Positions 9,554-17,683 of a stretch of DNA of 64,000 nt are shown here, piece by piece. Origin of the DNA: UBA7672 sp030824255. Its GTDB lineage: Bacteria > Pseudomonadota > Alphaproteobacteria > Caulobacterales > Hyphomonadaceae. A program made the translations under genes and the position numbers. Each line of letters opens with the position of its first letter. The stretch's first letter is position 1. The DNA lies in NCBI GenBank assembly GCA_942493305.1, contig OW818686.1, positions 434,001 to 498,000 on the forward strand. The letters run 5' to 3'. The notes under the pieces are model-generated. The model was not told the origin of the DNA. It saw nothing but the letters and a program-made list of their open reading frames with translations, and made no database searches.

Positions 9554-10992
9554 GCCAAGCAGTCAATGTGGGAACCCGGGGCAGCTTTGGCGGATGGACG
9601 ATGCGGCTGGCCGCTGGCGTGTTCACGGCCGCTGCCATTCTCGCGTCTCCGGTCATGCCCCACGCGCACGCACAACTGCGCGTTACCGCTGTTGGCGAGC
9701 AGTATATCCCGCTGAGGATCGCCGTTCCCGATTTTGATGCTTCCGGCCCCGGCGCCGAAGAGATTGCACGGCAGCTCAGCGATGTGATCCGCGCCGACCT
9801 TGGCGCGTCCGCCCCGTTCCGCGTGCTCGACAAGGCCGGCTTCATCGAGCGCGATCTCGACATCACGATGGCGCCGCAGTTCGGCAACTGGACGGTGGCG
9901 GGCCTTGAAACGCAGGCGCTTGTTGTCGGCAATGTCGTGGTCGATCCGGCTACCAACAAGCTGACCGTGCAGTTCCGCCTGTGGGACGTTTACGGCCAGA
10001 CGCAGCAGTTCGCGATGGCGTATTCCTATCCGACGCCGCTCAACTGGCGCCGGCTTGCCCACAAGGTTGCTGACGACGTGTTCACGCAGCTCACGGGCGA
10101 TCCGGGCTATTTCGACAGCCGCATCGCCTTCGTCTCCAAAGTGCCTGGCGAGGAGCCCTATCGCGGTCGTCTCGCCATCATGGATCAGGACGGCGCCAAC
10201 GCTGAATTCCTGCTCTCGAACTACAGCGCCGTGATCAACCCGCGCTTCTCCCCGACGGACCAGGTGATCCTCTACGGCGCCTATGTGCAGGACCCGCGCT
10301 ATCCGACAGCGACGCTGCTGCGCACTTATCTCTACGACCTCGCCACCGGCCGTCAGGAGATCCTTGACGAGGGCAACGGACAGCTCGACTTCTCGGCGCG
10401 TTTCTCGCCGGATGGCCGCTCGATCGTGTTCAGCCGCGCGCAGGCCGGCAATACCGACATTTACAAGATCGATCTCGCGACGCGCAAACGCACGCGCCTG
10501 ACCCGTGACTCCGCGATCGACGTGTCGCCGTCCTTCTCGCCGGATGGCTCGCAGATCGTGTTCCAGTCGGACCGTGGCGGCTCGAAACAGCTCTACATCA
10601 TGAACGCAGACGGCTCGCAGACGACCTGCCGGAGCGGCCAGCGTGCGGACGCCTGCCGCATCACCTTCGACCAGTCCGGCTACAGCTTCTCCGATCCGGT
10701 GTGGTCGCCGCGCGGCGACTGGATCGCATTCTCTCGCCAGGGAGGTGGCCAGTTCGTGATCGGCGTCATCGGCAAGGACGGTTCGGGCCTGCGCGTCCTG
10801 ACCGACGGCTATCAGGACGAGAGCCCGAGCTGGTCGCCCAACGGGCGAGTGATCGCCTTCGAGCGGACGGCCTCGCGCGCCGCCGGTCCGAAGCTGCATT
10901 CGATCGACCTGACGGGCCGCAATGAACGCCGGCTTCCCACGCCGCGAGACGCCACCAACCCGGCCTGGGGTCCGGTCCTCAAGATTGAATAG
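9550..10992 (+). CDS. tolB: Tol-Pal system beta-propeller protein TolB
   Basis: This is a periplasmic protein of 480 residues. A long signal region ends near A-H-A-Q; ATG at 9601 is an alternative start closer to the hydrophobic core. The N-terminal alpha/beta domain contains I-A-V-P-D-F-D-A-S-G. The C-terminal six-bladed propeller shows repeated F-S-P-D-G motifs (R-F-S-P-D-G-R-S-I-V-F, S-F-S-P-D-G-S-Q-I-V-F-Q-S-D). It binds Pal and TolA. The ATG overlaps the tolA stop. Confidence 0.96.
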   Translation: MSQAVNVGTRGSFGGWTMRLAAGVFTAAAILASPVMPHAHAQLRVTAVGEQYIPLRIAVPDFDASGPGAEEIARQLSDVIRADLGASAPFRVLDKAGFIERDLDITMAPQFGNWTVAGLETQALVVGNVVVDPATNKLTVQFRLWDVYGQTQQFAMAYSYPTPLNWRRLAHKVADDVFTQLTGDPGYFDSRIAFVSKVPGEEPYRGRLAIMDQDGANAEFLLSNYSAVINPRFSPTDQVILYGAYVQDPRYPTATLLRTYLYDLATGRQEILDEGNGQLDFSARFSPDGRSIVFSRAQAGNTDIYKIDLATRKRTRLTRDSAIDVSPSFSPDGSQIVFQSDRGGSKQLYIMNADGSQTTCRSGQRADACRITFDQSGYSFSDPVWSPRGDWIAFSRQGGGQFVIGVIGKDGSGLRVLTDGYQDESPSWSPNGRVIAFERTASRAAGPKLHSIDLTGRNERRLPTPRDATNPAWGPVLKIE

Positions 10993-11186
10993 GGAGCGGC
11001 TGGTGGGCAGCGGCGCCTGACTTCAGGTCAGTTCGCGCGGAAGTCCGCCAGCAACGTGACGCCTGTGCACCAGTCGAAGGGAAACATTTCGACAGTCACA
11101 TTACTTGATTGCAATGTTGCCATCGCTTTGCCACAAAAACCTCCGAAGTATATCGACACTTCAGGGGTTCGACACGTTCCCCGGAC

Positions 11187-11206
11187 TTGCAATTCTATTG
11201 CAATTC
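11187..11206 (+). promoter_or_regulatory. Direct repeat in the tolB-pal gap
   Basis: TTGCAATTC occurs twice, at 11187-11195 and 11198-11206, 11 bp apart (one helical turn), with a related ATTGCAATGTTGCC near 11109. The 284-bp gap between tolB and pal is unusually long for this operon, so an internal pal promoter with a regulator site is plausible. The regulator is unknown. Confidence 0.35.
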
Positions 11207-11276
11207 GCAGGTAATACCCGGGGATAGAGATACGCGCCTTCTTGGGGGGCGCGCCGGGATCATGGAGACTTCAACT

Positions 11277-11822
11277 ATGCGGACACTCAGCCTTTCGCTC
11301 CTCGCCACAGCATCAGTCGCGCTCGCGGCTTGCGCTTCCAACCCGCCTCCGGAGCCGCCAGCCCCGACCGAGACGGCTGTTGTGACCCCCGCCCCGGTCA
11401 CCCCGCCGCCGGTGCCGGCACGCCCGACCCCGCCGCCGGCTGGCCCGGCCGCAGGCTCCAAGGCCGATTTCGCCGTCAAGGCGACCGACCGCGTTTACTT
11501 CGACTACGACGCGTACAACCTCGATTCGGAAGACCAGCGCTCGCTGGCGACCCAGATCGCCTGGCTGAAGCAGTTCCCGTCGACGCGCGTTGAAGTCCAG
11601 GGTCACGCCGACGAGCGTGGCACGCGCGACTACAACATCGCCCTCGGCGAGCGCCGCGCCCAGTCCGTGAAATCCTACCTGGTCGCCCAGGGCATCGCGG
11701 ACGCCCGCATCCAGACGATCTCGTTCGGCAAGGACAAGCCGCTGGATACCGGTCATGACGAAGCCGCCTGGGCTCGTAACCGCAACAGCTTCACGAACGT
11801 GATCGTGGAAGCGATCAGCTAA
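11277..11822 (+). CDS. pal: Peptidoglycan-associated lipoprotein Pal
   Basis: The product has 181 residues. A lipoprotein signal ends in L-A-A-C (Cys19), then a Pro-rich linker (20-60) and an OmpA-like peptidoglycan-binding domain with Y-F-D-Y-D-A-Y, V-E-V-Q-G-H-A-D-E-R-G-T-R-D-Y-N and L-G-E-R-R-A. It anchors the outer membrane to the wall and binds TolB. I chose ATG 11277 because GGAGA lies 8 bp upstream; the in-frame ATG at 11262 has no such site. Confidence 0.97.
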   Translation: MRTLSLSLLATASVALAACASNPPPEPPAPTETAVVTPAPVTPPPVPARPTPPPAGPAAGSKADFAVKATDRVYFDYDAYNLDSEDQRSLATQIAWLKQFPSTRVEVQGHADERGTRDYNIALGERRAQSVKSYLVAQGIADARIQTISFGKDKPLDTGHDEAAWARNRNSFTNVIVEAIS

Positions 11823-11838
11823 TCCTATCGAAGAGCAG

Positions 11839-11878
11839 TCCGCCGCCCGGCCGCCTTATTTCCGGCCCGGGCGGCGGA
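11839..11878 (+). terminator. GC-rich hairpin after pal
   Basis: TCCGCCGCCCGG (11839-11850) pairs perfectly with CCGGGCGGCGGA (11867-11878) around a 16-nt loop. There is no T-tract, so it may be an mRNA-stabilising or attenuating stem between pal and cpoB rather than a strict terminator. Confidence 0.45.
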
Positions 11879-11891
11879 TAGCCTTCAGGAC

Positions 11892-12836
11892 ATGAGACGC
11901 ACACGTTTTATGGCCAATTCTGACATGCACCATCAGCGCCCCAGCCACCGCCAGACCCTGGCCCGTGCCCGCGCCATTCCCTTGACATCAAAGGCGTCCC
12001 GCCAGTCTTCATGGGTCCGTCCCGTGATCTGGACGCTGGCCTGCGCCAGCGCTGCGCTGGCGATAGGAATGCTGGCCCCGCGCGCCCATGCCCAGGTGTT
12101 CTCCTCGCAGCCTTACGTCGCCGCGCCCGACCCGGCCGTGGAACAGCTGCGCATCCGGCTTGAGGCGCTCGAGGCGGATCTCCGCAAGTCGATCGACCAG
12201 ACCGAAACGCTCGGCGCACAGCTTGGCGACGCTCGCCGCATCGCCGAACAGGCTGATGCAGGCCGCCGCGCCGCCGAAACTGAAATCCAGACACTGAAGG
12301 ATCGTGTCGAGACGCTTGAAGACATGATCGGCGCCGGTGGCGCGCCGGGCGATGGCGCCTCCCTCACCTCATCTCCGCCAGGCGCCCCGCGCGCCATCGC
12401 AGCAGCGCCCGCTCCGGCGGCGCCGGCGGTCCAGCTGTCGGCCCTGCCGCAGGACGAAGAGGGCCTGTTCACCGAATCCCACGCCATGCTGATCGGCGGC
12501 AATTTCGTGGGCGCGCAGGAAGCCTTCGGCGCCTACCTGACGAAGTATCCGAAAGGCAAGAAGGCCGCGGATGCACAGTATTACCTCGGCGAATCCCTGC
12601 TCTATCAGGACAATTACGTCGACGCCGCCGCCGCCTATGGCAAGCTGATCAAGGATCATCCTGGCTCCGGCAATGCGCCGACCGGGCTGGTGAAGCTCGC
12701 ACGCTCGATGCGGCTGATGGACAAGAAGACGGAAGCCTGCCGCACGCTGGACCTGATGACCAAGCAGTTCCCAAAGGCTTCGGCCGTGGCCAAGCAGATG
12801 GCCGTGCAGGAGCGGCAATACGCCAAGTGCTCCTGA
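11892..12836 (+). CDS. cpoB: Cell division coordinator CpoB (YbgF)
   Basis: This periplasmic protein of 314 residues has a basic N-terminus and a hydrophobic signal around residues 38-60 ending A-H-A-Q. A coiled coil follows (about 80-150, V-E-Q-L-R-I-R-L-E-A-L-E-A-D-L), then a Pro/Ala linker and a C-terminal TPR domain (about 195-310, with A-D-A-Q-Y-Y-L-G-E-S-L-L-Y). CpoB coordinates Tol energy with septal wall synthesis. The position after pal is canonical. ATG 11910 is an alternative start that shortens the n-region. Confidence 0.92.
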   Translation: MRRTRFMANSDMHHQRPSHRQTLARARAIPLTSKASRQSSWVRPVIWTLACASAALAIGMLAPRAHAQVFSSQPYVAAPDPAVEQLRIRLEALEADLRKSIDQTETLGAQLGDARRIAEQADAGRRAAETEIQTLKDRVETLEDMIGAGGAPGDGASLTSSPPGAPRAIAAAPAPAAPAVQLSALPQDEEGLFTESHAMLIGGNFVGAQEAFGAYLTKYPKGKKAADAQYYLGESLLYQDNYVDAAAAYGKLIKDHPGSGNAPTGLVKLARSMRLMDKKTEACRTLDLMTKQFPKASAVAKQMAVQERQYAKCS

Positions 12837-12945
12837 CGCGCTTTTGGCGCGGCAATCTGCATGACAACGATTCCGCAAGACCTGTCGGGGAGGTATTGCG
12901 TATCCACTCCTTCAGTCTCCATGCCTTGAGTCGGGGAAGACAGAC

Positions 12946-13461
12946 TTGCGCCTGATCCGCCGCCTTCCCTCAGCCCTTGTCCTTGCCGCCGGCGTGGCGT
13001 GCTTCGCTGCGCCAGCCCTGGCCCAGCCGCCATCCGCCGAACGCGTACGCGGCGGCATGTTCGATGCGTCCGACCCTGCCGGTATCGCGCGCTTCATGGA
13101 GCGCACCGGATATCGCGTGGAGCTGCGCGCAGACGCCAAGGGCGATCCGGTGATTGCCGGGCGTTTCACCACGACGTCCGAATACAGCCTCCAGTTCTAC
13201 GAATGCGAAGGCGGACAGTTCTGCAACTCGGTGCAGTTCCTGACCCAGACCGCGCGGCCGGCTACGCTGACGCCGGACGTCGCCAATGCCTTCAACGCCC
13301 GCTGGCGCTATGCCCGCATCGTCTATGATGCGACGCAGGTGAAGATGCTGATGGACATTAACCTCGACGCTGGCGTCACGGCCGACAATCTCGAGGACAC
13401 GCTCGACATCTGGCGGCAGCTGGTCGACATCTACGAGCGTGACATCCTCGGCAAGAAATAG
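12946..13461 (+). CDS. Secreted YbjN domain protein
   Basis: The product has 171 residues with a signal peptide ending A-P-A-L-A-Q (about residue 27). The mature part resembles the YbjN fold: G-Y-R-V-E-L-R-A-D-A-K-G-D-P-V-I-A-G-R-F, then a pair of cysteines (F-Y-E-C-E-G-G-Q-F-C) and D-N-L-E-D-T-L-D-I-W-R. The start is TTG, supported by GGGGAAGA 5 bp upstream. It lies between cpoB and tilS and its 3' end overlaps the tilS start by 23 bp. The function of secreted YbjN-like proteins is not established. Confidence 0.75.
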   Translation: MRLIRRLPSALVLAAGVACFAAPALAQPPSAERVRGGMFDASDPAGIARFMERTGYRVELRADAKGDPVIAGRFTTTSEYSLQFYECEGGQFCNSVQFLTQTARPATLTPDVANAFNARWRYARIVYDATQVKMLMDINLDAGVTADNLEDTLDIWRQLVDIYERDILGKK

Positions 13462-14560
13462 GGCTGCTGCGCCTTCCGCGCTCACCGCGCGGGCGATGGC
13501 GGCCTTTGCCTGTTTCAACAAGACCCCCGGCAATTTTGCCGTCGCTGTTTCCGGCGGCTCTGACTCGATGGCGCTGCTGCTGCTGGCCGCGGACTTCCGC
13601 GAGAAAACCGGCGTGCGCATCGCCGCTGTCAGCGTCGATCACGGCCTGAGGGCGGAAGCGAAGGACGAGTTGCGGTTTGTCGCCCGCGCCTGCGAAACGC
13701 TGGCGGTCGAGCATCATGTGCTGCATTGGCGGCGCCGGCGTGATGAAGAGACCAGCCCACAGGTCGGCCAGGATGAGGCGCGGCACGCGCGTCACGCCCT
13801 GCTCGCCGAATGGGCCGCCCGTTTCGACCATCGCCACATCGCGCTGGGCCACACGCGCGATGATCGGCTGGAAACCTTCCTGATGCGCGCGCGGCAGGGA
13901 TCGGGCTGGCATGGCCTTGCCGGTCTGCTGCCCGAAAGCGTCTCTCCGGTCTGGCCGGAAGGGCGTGGCCTCGTCCTGTTCCGCCCCCTGCTCGCCTTCG
14001 GCCGGGAAGAGCTGCGGGATGAACTGCGCGCGCGGAATGTCGGCTGGATCGAGGACCCGTCCAACGCGCTTCTGCGATTCGAACGCGTGCGAATGCGACG
14101 CCTGCTGAAGCGGATGGACGCGAAGACCATCGACAAGACAGTGCGCGTGATGAACCGCCTGCTCGCCATGCGCGCCGCCGTGGCGGAGGAAGCCAGCACG
14201 CTGATCCGCCGTCTGCGCCATGACGCAGACGGCGCGGACATCCCCCTGGAAGCGCGCGACCTGGTGGGCGATGAGGCATGGCTTCGCTTTGTCGAGGCCA
14301 TGGTGATGGGCGCGGGCGCCGCCCCACACCCGCCGCGCCGCGATGCGCTGGACCGCCTGCTGGCCCGGATCGCAGCGAGCGATCCCCTGCTGGAGCGTGG
14401 GGTGACCCTGGGGGGGGCGAAAATCCGTATCCGGAAGAAGGCTTTCCTGAGCTTCTCCCAGGCCCCGCCGCGACGGGGCCAAATGCCGCCCAAAGCCTCC
14501 GATTTTGGGCGGGCCGGCGCCCTGCTGCATGCGCCCGACCTGACGTCGCTGACTGTCTGA
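13439..14560 (+). CDS. tilS: tRNA(Ile)-lysidine synthetase TilS
   Basis: This 373-residue PP-loop ATPase ligates lysine to C34 of the CAU-anticodon tRNA-Ile, switching it to AUA decoding. A-V-S-G-G-S-D-S-M-A-L (about residues 35-45) is the PP-loop; A-V-S-V-D-H-G-L-R and A-L-G-H-T-R-D-D-R-L-E-T-F are conserved core motifs. The start is either GTG 13439, overlapping the upstream gene, or ATG 13496 just before the PP-loop strand. The Pal/CpoB-TilS-FtsH order is typical of alphaproteobacteria. Confidence 0.94.
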   Translation: MTSSARNRAAAPSALTARAMAAFACFNKTPGNFAVAVSGGSDSMALLLLAADFREKTGVRIAAVSVDHGLRAEAKDELRFVARACETLAVEHHVLHWRRRRDEETSPQVGQDEARHARHALLAEWAARFDHRHIALGHTRDDRLETFLMRARQGSGWHGLAGLLPESVSPVWPEGRGLVLFRPLLAFGREELRDELRARNVGWIEDPSNALLRFERVRMRRLLKRMDAKTIDKTVRVMNRLLAMRAAVAEEASTLIRRLRHDADGADIPLEARDLVGDEAWLRFVEAMVMGAGAAPHPPRRDALDRLLARIAASDPLLERGVTLGGAKIRIRKKAFLSFSQAPPRRGQMPPKASDFGRAGALLHAPDLTSLTV

Positions 14561-14687
14561 GGCGAAAAGCCCAGTCAAAAAAGCGAAAATACGCAGGAAA
14601 GTGACAGCGGCTTAACGGATCAGCACTCGTTTTCCGCCATGGTCTCACCTATCTTCCCGGGTTGTATCCCAAAGAAAGGCTGCGCGA

Positions 14688-16598
14688 ATGAATATGCGCA
14701 ACATGGCGCTTCTCGGCGTCGTCTTGTTCCTGCTCATAGCCCTTGTGACGGTGATGACCACCTCCTCGGGCACGTCAGGCGCGACTGAGATTACCTATTC
14801 CGAGTTCCAGCAACAGGTGGACGCCGGACGGGTCAAGGAAGCGACCATCAAAGGCAACAAGGTCTCGACCGTCATCGACGGCCAGCGCCAGGTCGCCGTG
14901 TTCCGCGAAATGGAACTCGACTTTGCCAGCAAGCTGCAGGGCAAGGGCGTCAACGTGAAGGTGGAAGACGCCGAAAGCGGCGGCACCATCCTCGGCTATA
15001 TCATTTCGGCTCTGCCCCTCCTCTTCATTGTCGGCCTCTGGTTCTTCCTGATGCGCCAGATGCAGGGCGGCGGCGGACGAGCGATGAGCTTCGGCAAGTC
15101 CAAGGCGCGCCTGCTGACCGAGAAGCATGGCCGCGTGACGTTTGATGACGTCGCGGGCGTGGACGAGGCCAAGGAAGAACTCGAAGAGATCGTCGACTTC
15201 CTGAAAGACCCCTCCAAGTTCCAGCGCCTCGGCGGCAAGATTCCGAAGGGTGCGCTGCTGGTCGGCCCGCCGGGCACGGGTAAAACGCTTATCGCGCGCG
15301 CCGTCGCGGGCGAAGCCAACGTGCCGTTCTTCACCATCTCGGGCTCCGACTTCGTCGAGATGTTCGTGGGCGTCGGCGCGAGCCGCGTGCGCGACATGTT
15401 CGAGCAGGCCAAGAAGAATGCGCCTTGCATCATCTTCATCGACGAGATCGACGCTGTGGGCCGCCATCGTGGCGCGGGCCTCGGCGGCGGCAACGACGAA
15501 CGCGAACAGACGCTCAACCAGCTGCTGGTCGAGATGGACGGCTTCGAGGCCAACGAGGGCATCATCATCATCGCGGCGACTAACCGCCCTGACGTGCTTG
15601 ACCCTGCGCTGCTGCGTCCGGGCCGTTTCGACCGTCAGGTGACTGTCGGCAATCCCGACATCGTTGGCCGCGAGAAGATCCTCAAGGTTCACATGCGCAA
15701 TGTGCCGCTGTCCAAGGACGTCGAGCCGCGCACCATCGCGCGTGGCACGCCGGGCTTCTCGGGCGCGGACCTCGCCAACCTCGTCAACGAAGCCGCCCTG
15801 CTCGCTGCCCGCCGTGGCAAGCGTTCGGTAGGCATGCGCGAATTCGAGGAAGCCAAGGACAAGGTCATGATGGGCCCCGAAAGGAAGTCCATGGTGATGA
15901 CGCAGAAGGAAAAGGAAGCGACGGCCGTCCACGAAGCGGGCCACGCCATCGTCAACATCCTCGTCGCCGGCAACGATCCGCTCCACAAGGTGACCATCAT
16001 CCCGCGCGGCCGTGCGCTGGGCGTGACATGGTCGCTGCCGGATGCGGACCGGCTGAGCTACACCAAGATCTGGGCCGAGGCGAAGATCGCCATGGCGTTC
16101 GGCGGCCGCGTCGCCGAGCAGCTGGTCTATGGCGAAGAACACCTCAACACGGGCGCATCCAACGACATCATGCAGGCGACCAACATCGCGCGCAGCATGG
16201 TGACCGAATGGGGCATGAGCGACATCCTCGGCCCGCTGCGCTATTCGCCGAACGAGCAGGAAGTGTTCCTCGGTCACTCCGTGACGCAGCGCCAGAACGT
16301 GTCGGGCGAAACGGCGAAACTGATCGACCAGGAAGTCCGCCGCATCGTCACCGATGGCGAGAAGCGCGCGCGTCAGGTCCTCACCGACAATCGCCACCTG
16401 CTGGACCAGCTGGCTGCGGCGCTGATGGAATACGAAACGCTGTCGGGCGACGAAGTCTCCGAGCTGTTCAAGGGCAACCGCCCGGATCGCCCGGACGATA
16501 CGCCTGTCGGCCCGACCTCGGCCGTTCCGGTCATCAAGAAGAAGCCGAAATCCGATGAGGGCTTTGGCGGCGCGGAACCGGAACCGCAGGCGAGCTGA
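14688..16598 (+). CDS. ftsH: ATP-dependent zinc metalloprotease FtsH
   Basis: This is a membrane-bound AAA+ protease of 636 residues. Two transmembrane helices (about 6-24 and 100-122) flank a periplasmic domain. Walker A is G-P-P-G-T-G-K-T (193-200) and Walker B is I-I-F-I-D-E-I-D (248-255); the second region of homology contains A-T-N-R-P-D-V-L-D. The zinc site is H-E-A-G-H (415-419). It degrades misfolded membrane proteins and regulators. The start has AAAGAAAGG upstream. A 127-bp gap after tilS probably contains its own promoter. Confidence 0.98.
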   Translation: MNMRNMALLGVVLFLLIALVTVMTTSSGTSGATEITYSEFQQQVDAGRVKEATIKGNKVSTVIDGQRQVAVFREMELDFASKLQGKGVNVKVEDAESGGTILGYIISALPLLFIVGLWFFLMRQMQGGGGRAMSFGKSKARLLTEKHGRVTFDDVAGVDEAKEELEEIVDFLKDPSKFQRLGGKIPKGALLVGPPGTGKTLIARAVAGEANVPFFTISGSDFVEMFVGVGASRVRDMFEQAKKNAPCIIFIDEIDAVGRHRGAGLGGGNDEREQTLNQLLVEMDGFEANEGIIIIAATNRPDVLDPALLRPGRFDRQVTVGNPDIVGREKILKVHMRNVPLSKDVEPRTIARGTPGFSGADLANLVNEAALLAARRGKRSVGMREFEEAKDKVMMGPERKSMVMTQKEKEATAVHEAGHAIVNILVAGNDPLHKVTIIPRGRALGVTWSLPDADRLSYTKIWAEAKIAMAFGGRVAEQLVYGEEHLNTGASNDIMQATNIARSMVTEWGMSDILGPLRYSPNEQEVFLGHSVTQRQNVSGETAKLIDQEVRRIVTDGEKRARQVLTDNRHLLDQLAAALMEYETLSGDEVSELFKGNRPDRPDDTPVGPTSAVPVIKKKPKSDEGFGGAEPEPQAS

Positions 16599-16625
16599 TC
16601 GCTTTACGCGGATTAAGAAAATGGC

Positions 16626-16660
16626 AACGGCGGCTCCTTCCAGGGGCCGCCGTTTTCCTT
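16626..16660 (+). terminator. Intrinsic terminator after ftsH
   Basis: AACGGCGGCTCCT (16626-16638) pairs with AGGGGCCGCCGTT (16642-16654) around a 3-nt loop, with one G-T pair, and is followed by TTCCTTTT. It ends the tol-tilS-ftsH block. Confidence 0.85.
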
Positions 16661-16752
16661 TTGGCAATCATCTGTGCACGGACGGGCGCGCGGCATAGGC
16701 GGGTTCATTTACGTTGAGCTGCTATGCGTGGGGTTCAAACGGAGATTCCCCG

Positions 16753-17589
16753 ATGAAGCGTACGCTGCTCGCTGCCGCCATCTTCACCGCCGCCCTGACG
16801 CCTGCCGCCTTCGCGCAGGACGCGGACTGGACCGGTCTTTATGTTGGCGGACACCTTGGCCACTCGTTCAAGGCGGACGACGAAACCGTCGTGTTCGATA
16901 CGGACCGCGATGGCGTGTTCGACGACACGGTGCTCACCAGCACGGGCGCCAACGCCTTTGCGCCGGGCTTCTGTAACGGCGGCGCCATCGGCGCCACGAT
17001 CGCCGTGGGTTGCCGCAAGGGCGATGGCGACATCAACTACTCATTGCGCGTTGGTTATGATCTGCAGTTCGGCAACTGGGTTGTCGGCGCGCTGATCGAG
17101 GAAACCGCCGTGAACATCGGCGATGATGTCACCGCCTTCTCCGCCACCCCCGCCGCCTCCTACACCTTCACCCGCGACCTCCGCACCCTCACCTCCGCCC
17201 GCCTCCGCGCCGGCTACGCCAACGATCGCGGCCTGATGTATGCGGCCGCCGGATGGGCCTGGGGCGACATGGATCAGTCTTTCACGACGACCAACACGGT
17301 CAACACGTTCACGCCTTCAGGCGACAGCGAGATCGACGGCTATCAACTCGGCGTCGGCTACGAATACCAGCTGGGCGATGTGTGGCTGATCGGCTCGGGC
17401 TGGACCGTCGGTCTGGAATATCTCTGGACGTCGCTCGACGAGGGTGACTATCCCGTGGCTGTGGGCCGCGGCACAGCGCCGGCGAACAACCCGTTCGTGA
17501 TCATCGATCCGACAGGCACGGACATGATGCGGACCAAGGACGTGTTCGAGTATTCGACGCTTGGCCTGTCGCTGAACTGGCGCCTGTAG
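16753..17589 (+). CDS. Outer-membrane beta-barrel protein
   Basis: The product has 278 residues with a signal peptide ending A-F-A-Q and a mature N-terminus D-W-T-G-L-Y-V-G-G-H-L-G-H, typical of small 8-stranded porin-like barrels (OMP_b-brl type). Alternating strands such as L-R-A-G-Y-A-N-D-R-G-L-M-Y-A-A-A-G-W-A-W-G and a terminal L-G-L-S-L-N-W-R-L with aromatic near-C-terminus fit outer-membrane insertion. Two cysteines (F-C-N-G-G and G-C-R-K) near residues 76-90 may form a loop disulfide. ATG 16753 has GGAGA 7 bp upstream. Confidence 0.85.
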   Translation: MKRTLLAAAIFTAALTPAAFAQDADWTGLYVGGHLGHSFKADDETVVFDTDRDGVFDDTVLTSTGANAFAPGFCNGGAIGATIAVGCRKGDGDINYSLRVGYDLQFGNWVVGALIEETAVNIGDDVTAFSATPAASYTFTRDLRTLTSARLRAGYANDRGLMYAAAGWAWGDMDQSFTTTNTVNTFTPSGDSEIDGYQLGVGYEYQLGDVWLIGSGWTVGLEYLWTSLDEGDYPVAVGRGTAPANNPFVIIDPTGTDMMRTKDVFEYSTLGLSLNWRL

Positions 17590-17683
17590 ACCAGCGGGGC
17601 GGCTGACGCCCCCGGGTCTTGCCATCTGCCCGCGAATGGCGGCTTGTTCCGATACCTGAACAGGCTGCCACGCGGGGACCCCC

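Noticed and set aside
14775..16667. 630-codon open frame antisense to ftsH
   Set aside because: Opposite strand of an unmistakable FtsH; composition is a mirror of its codon bias.
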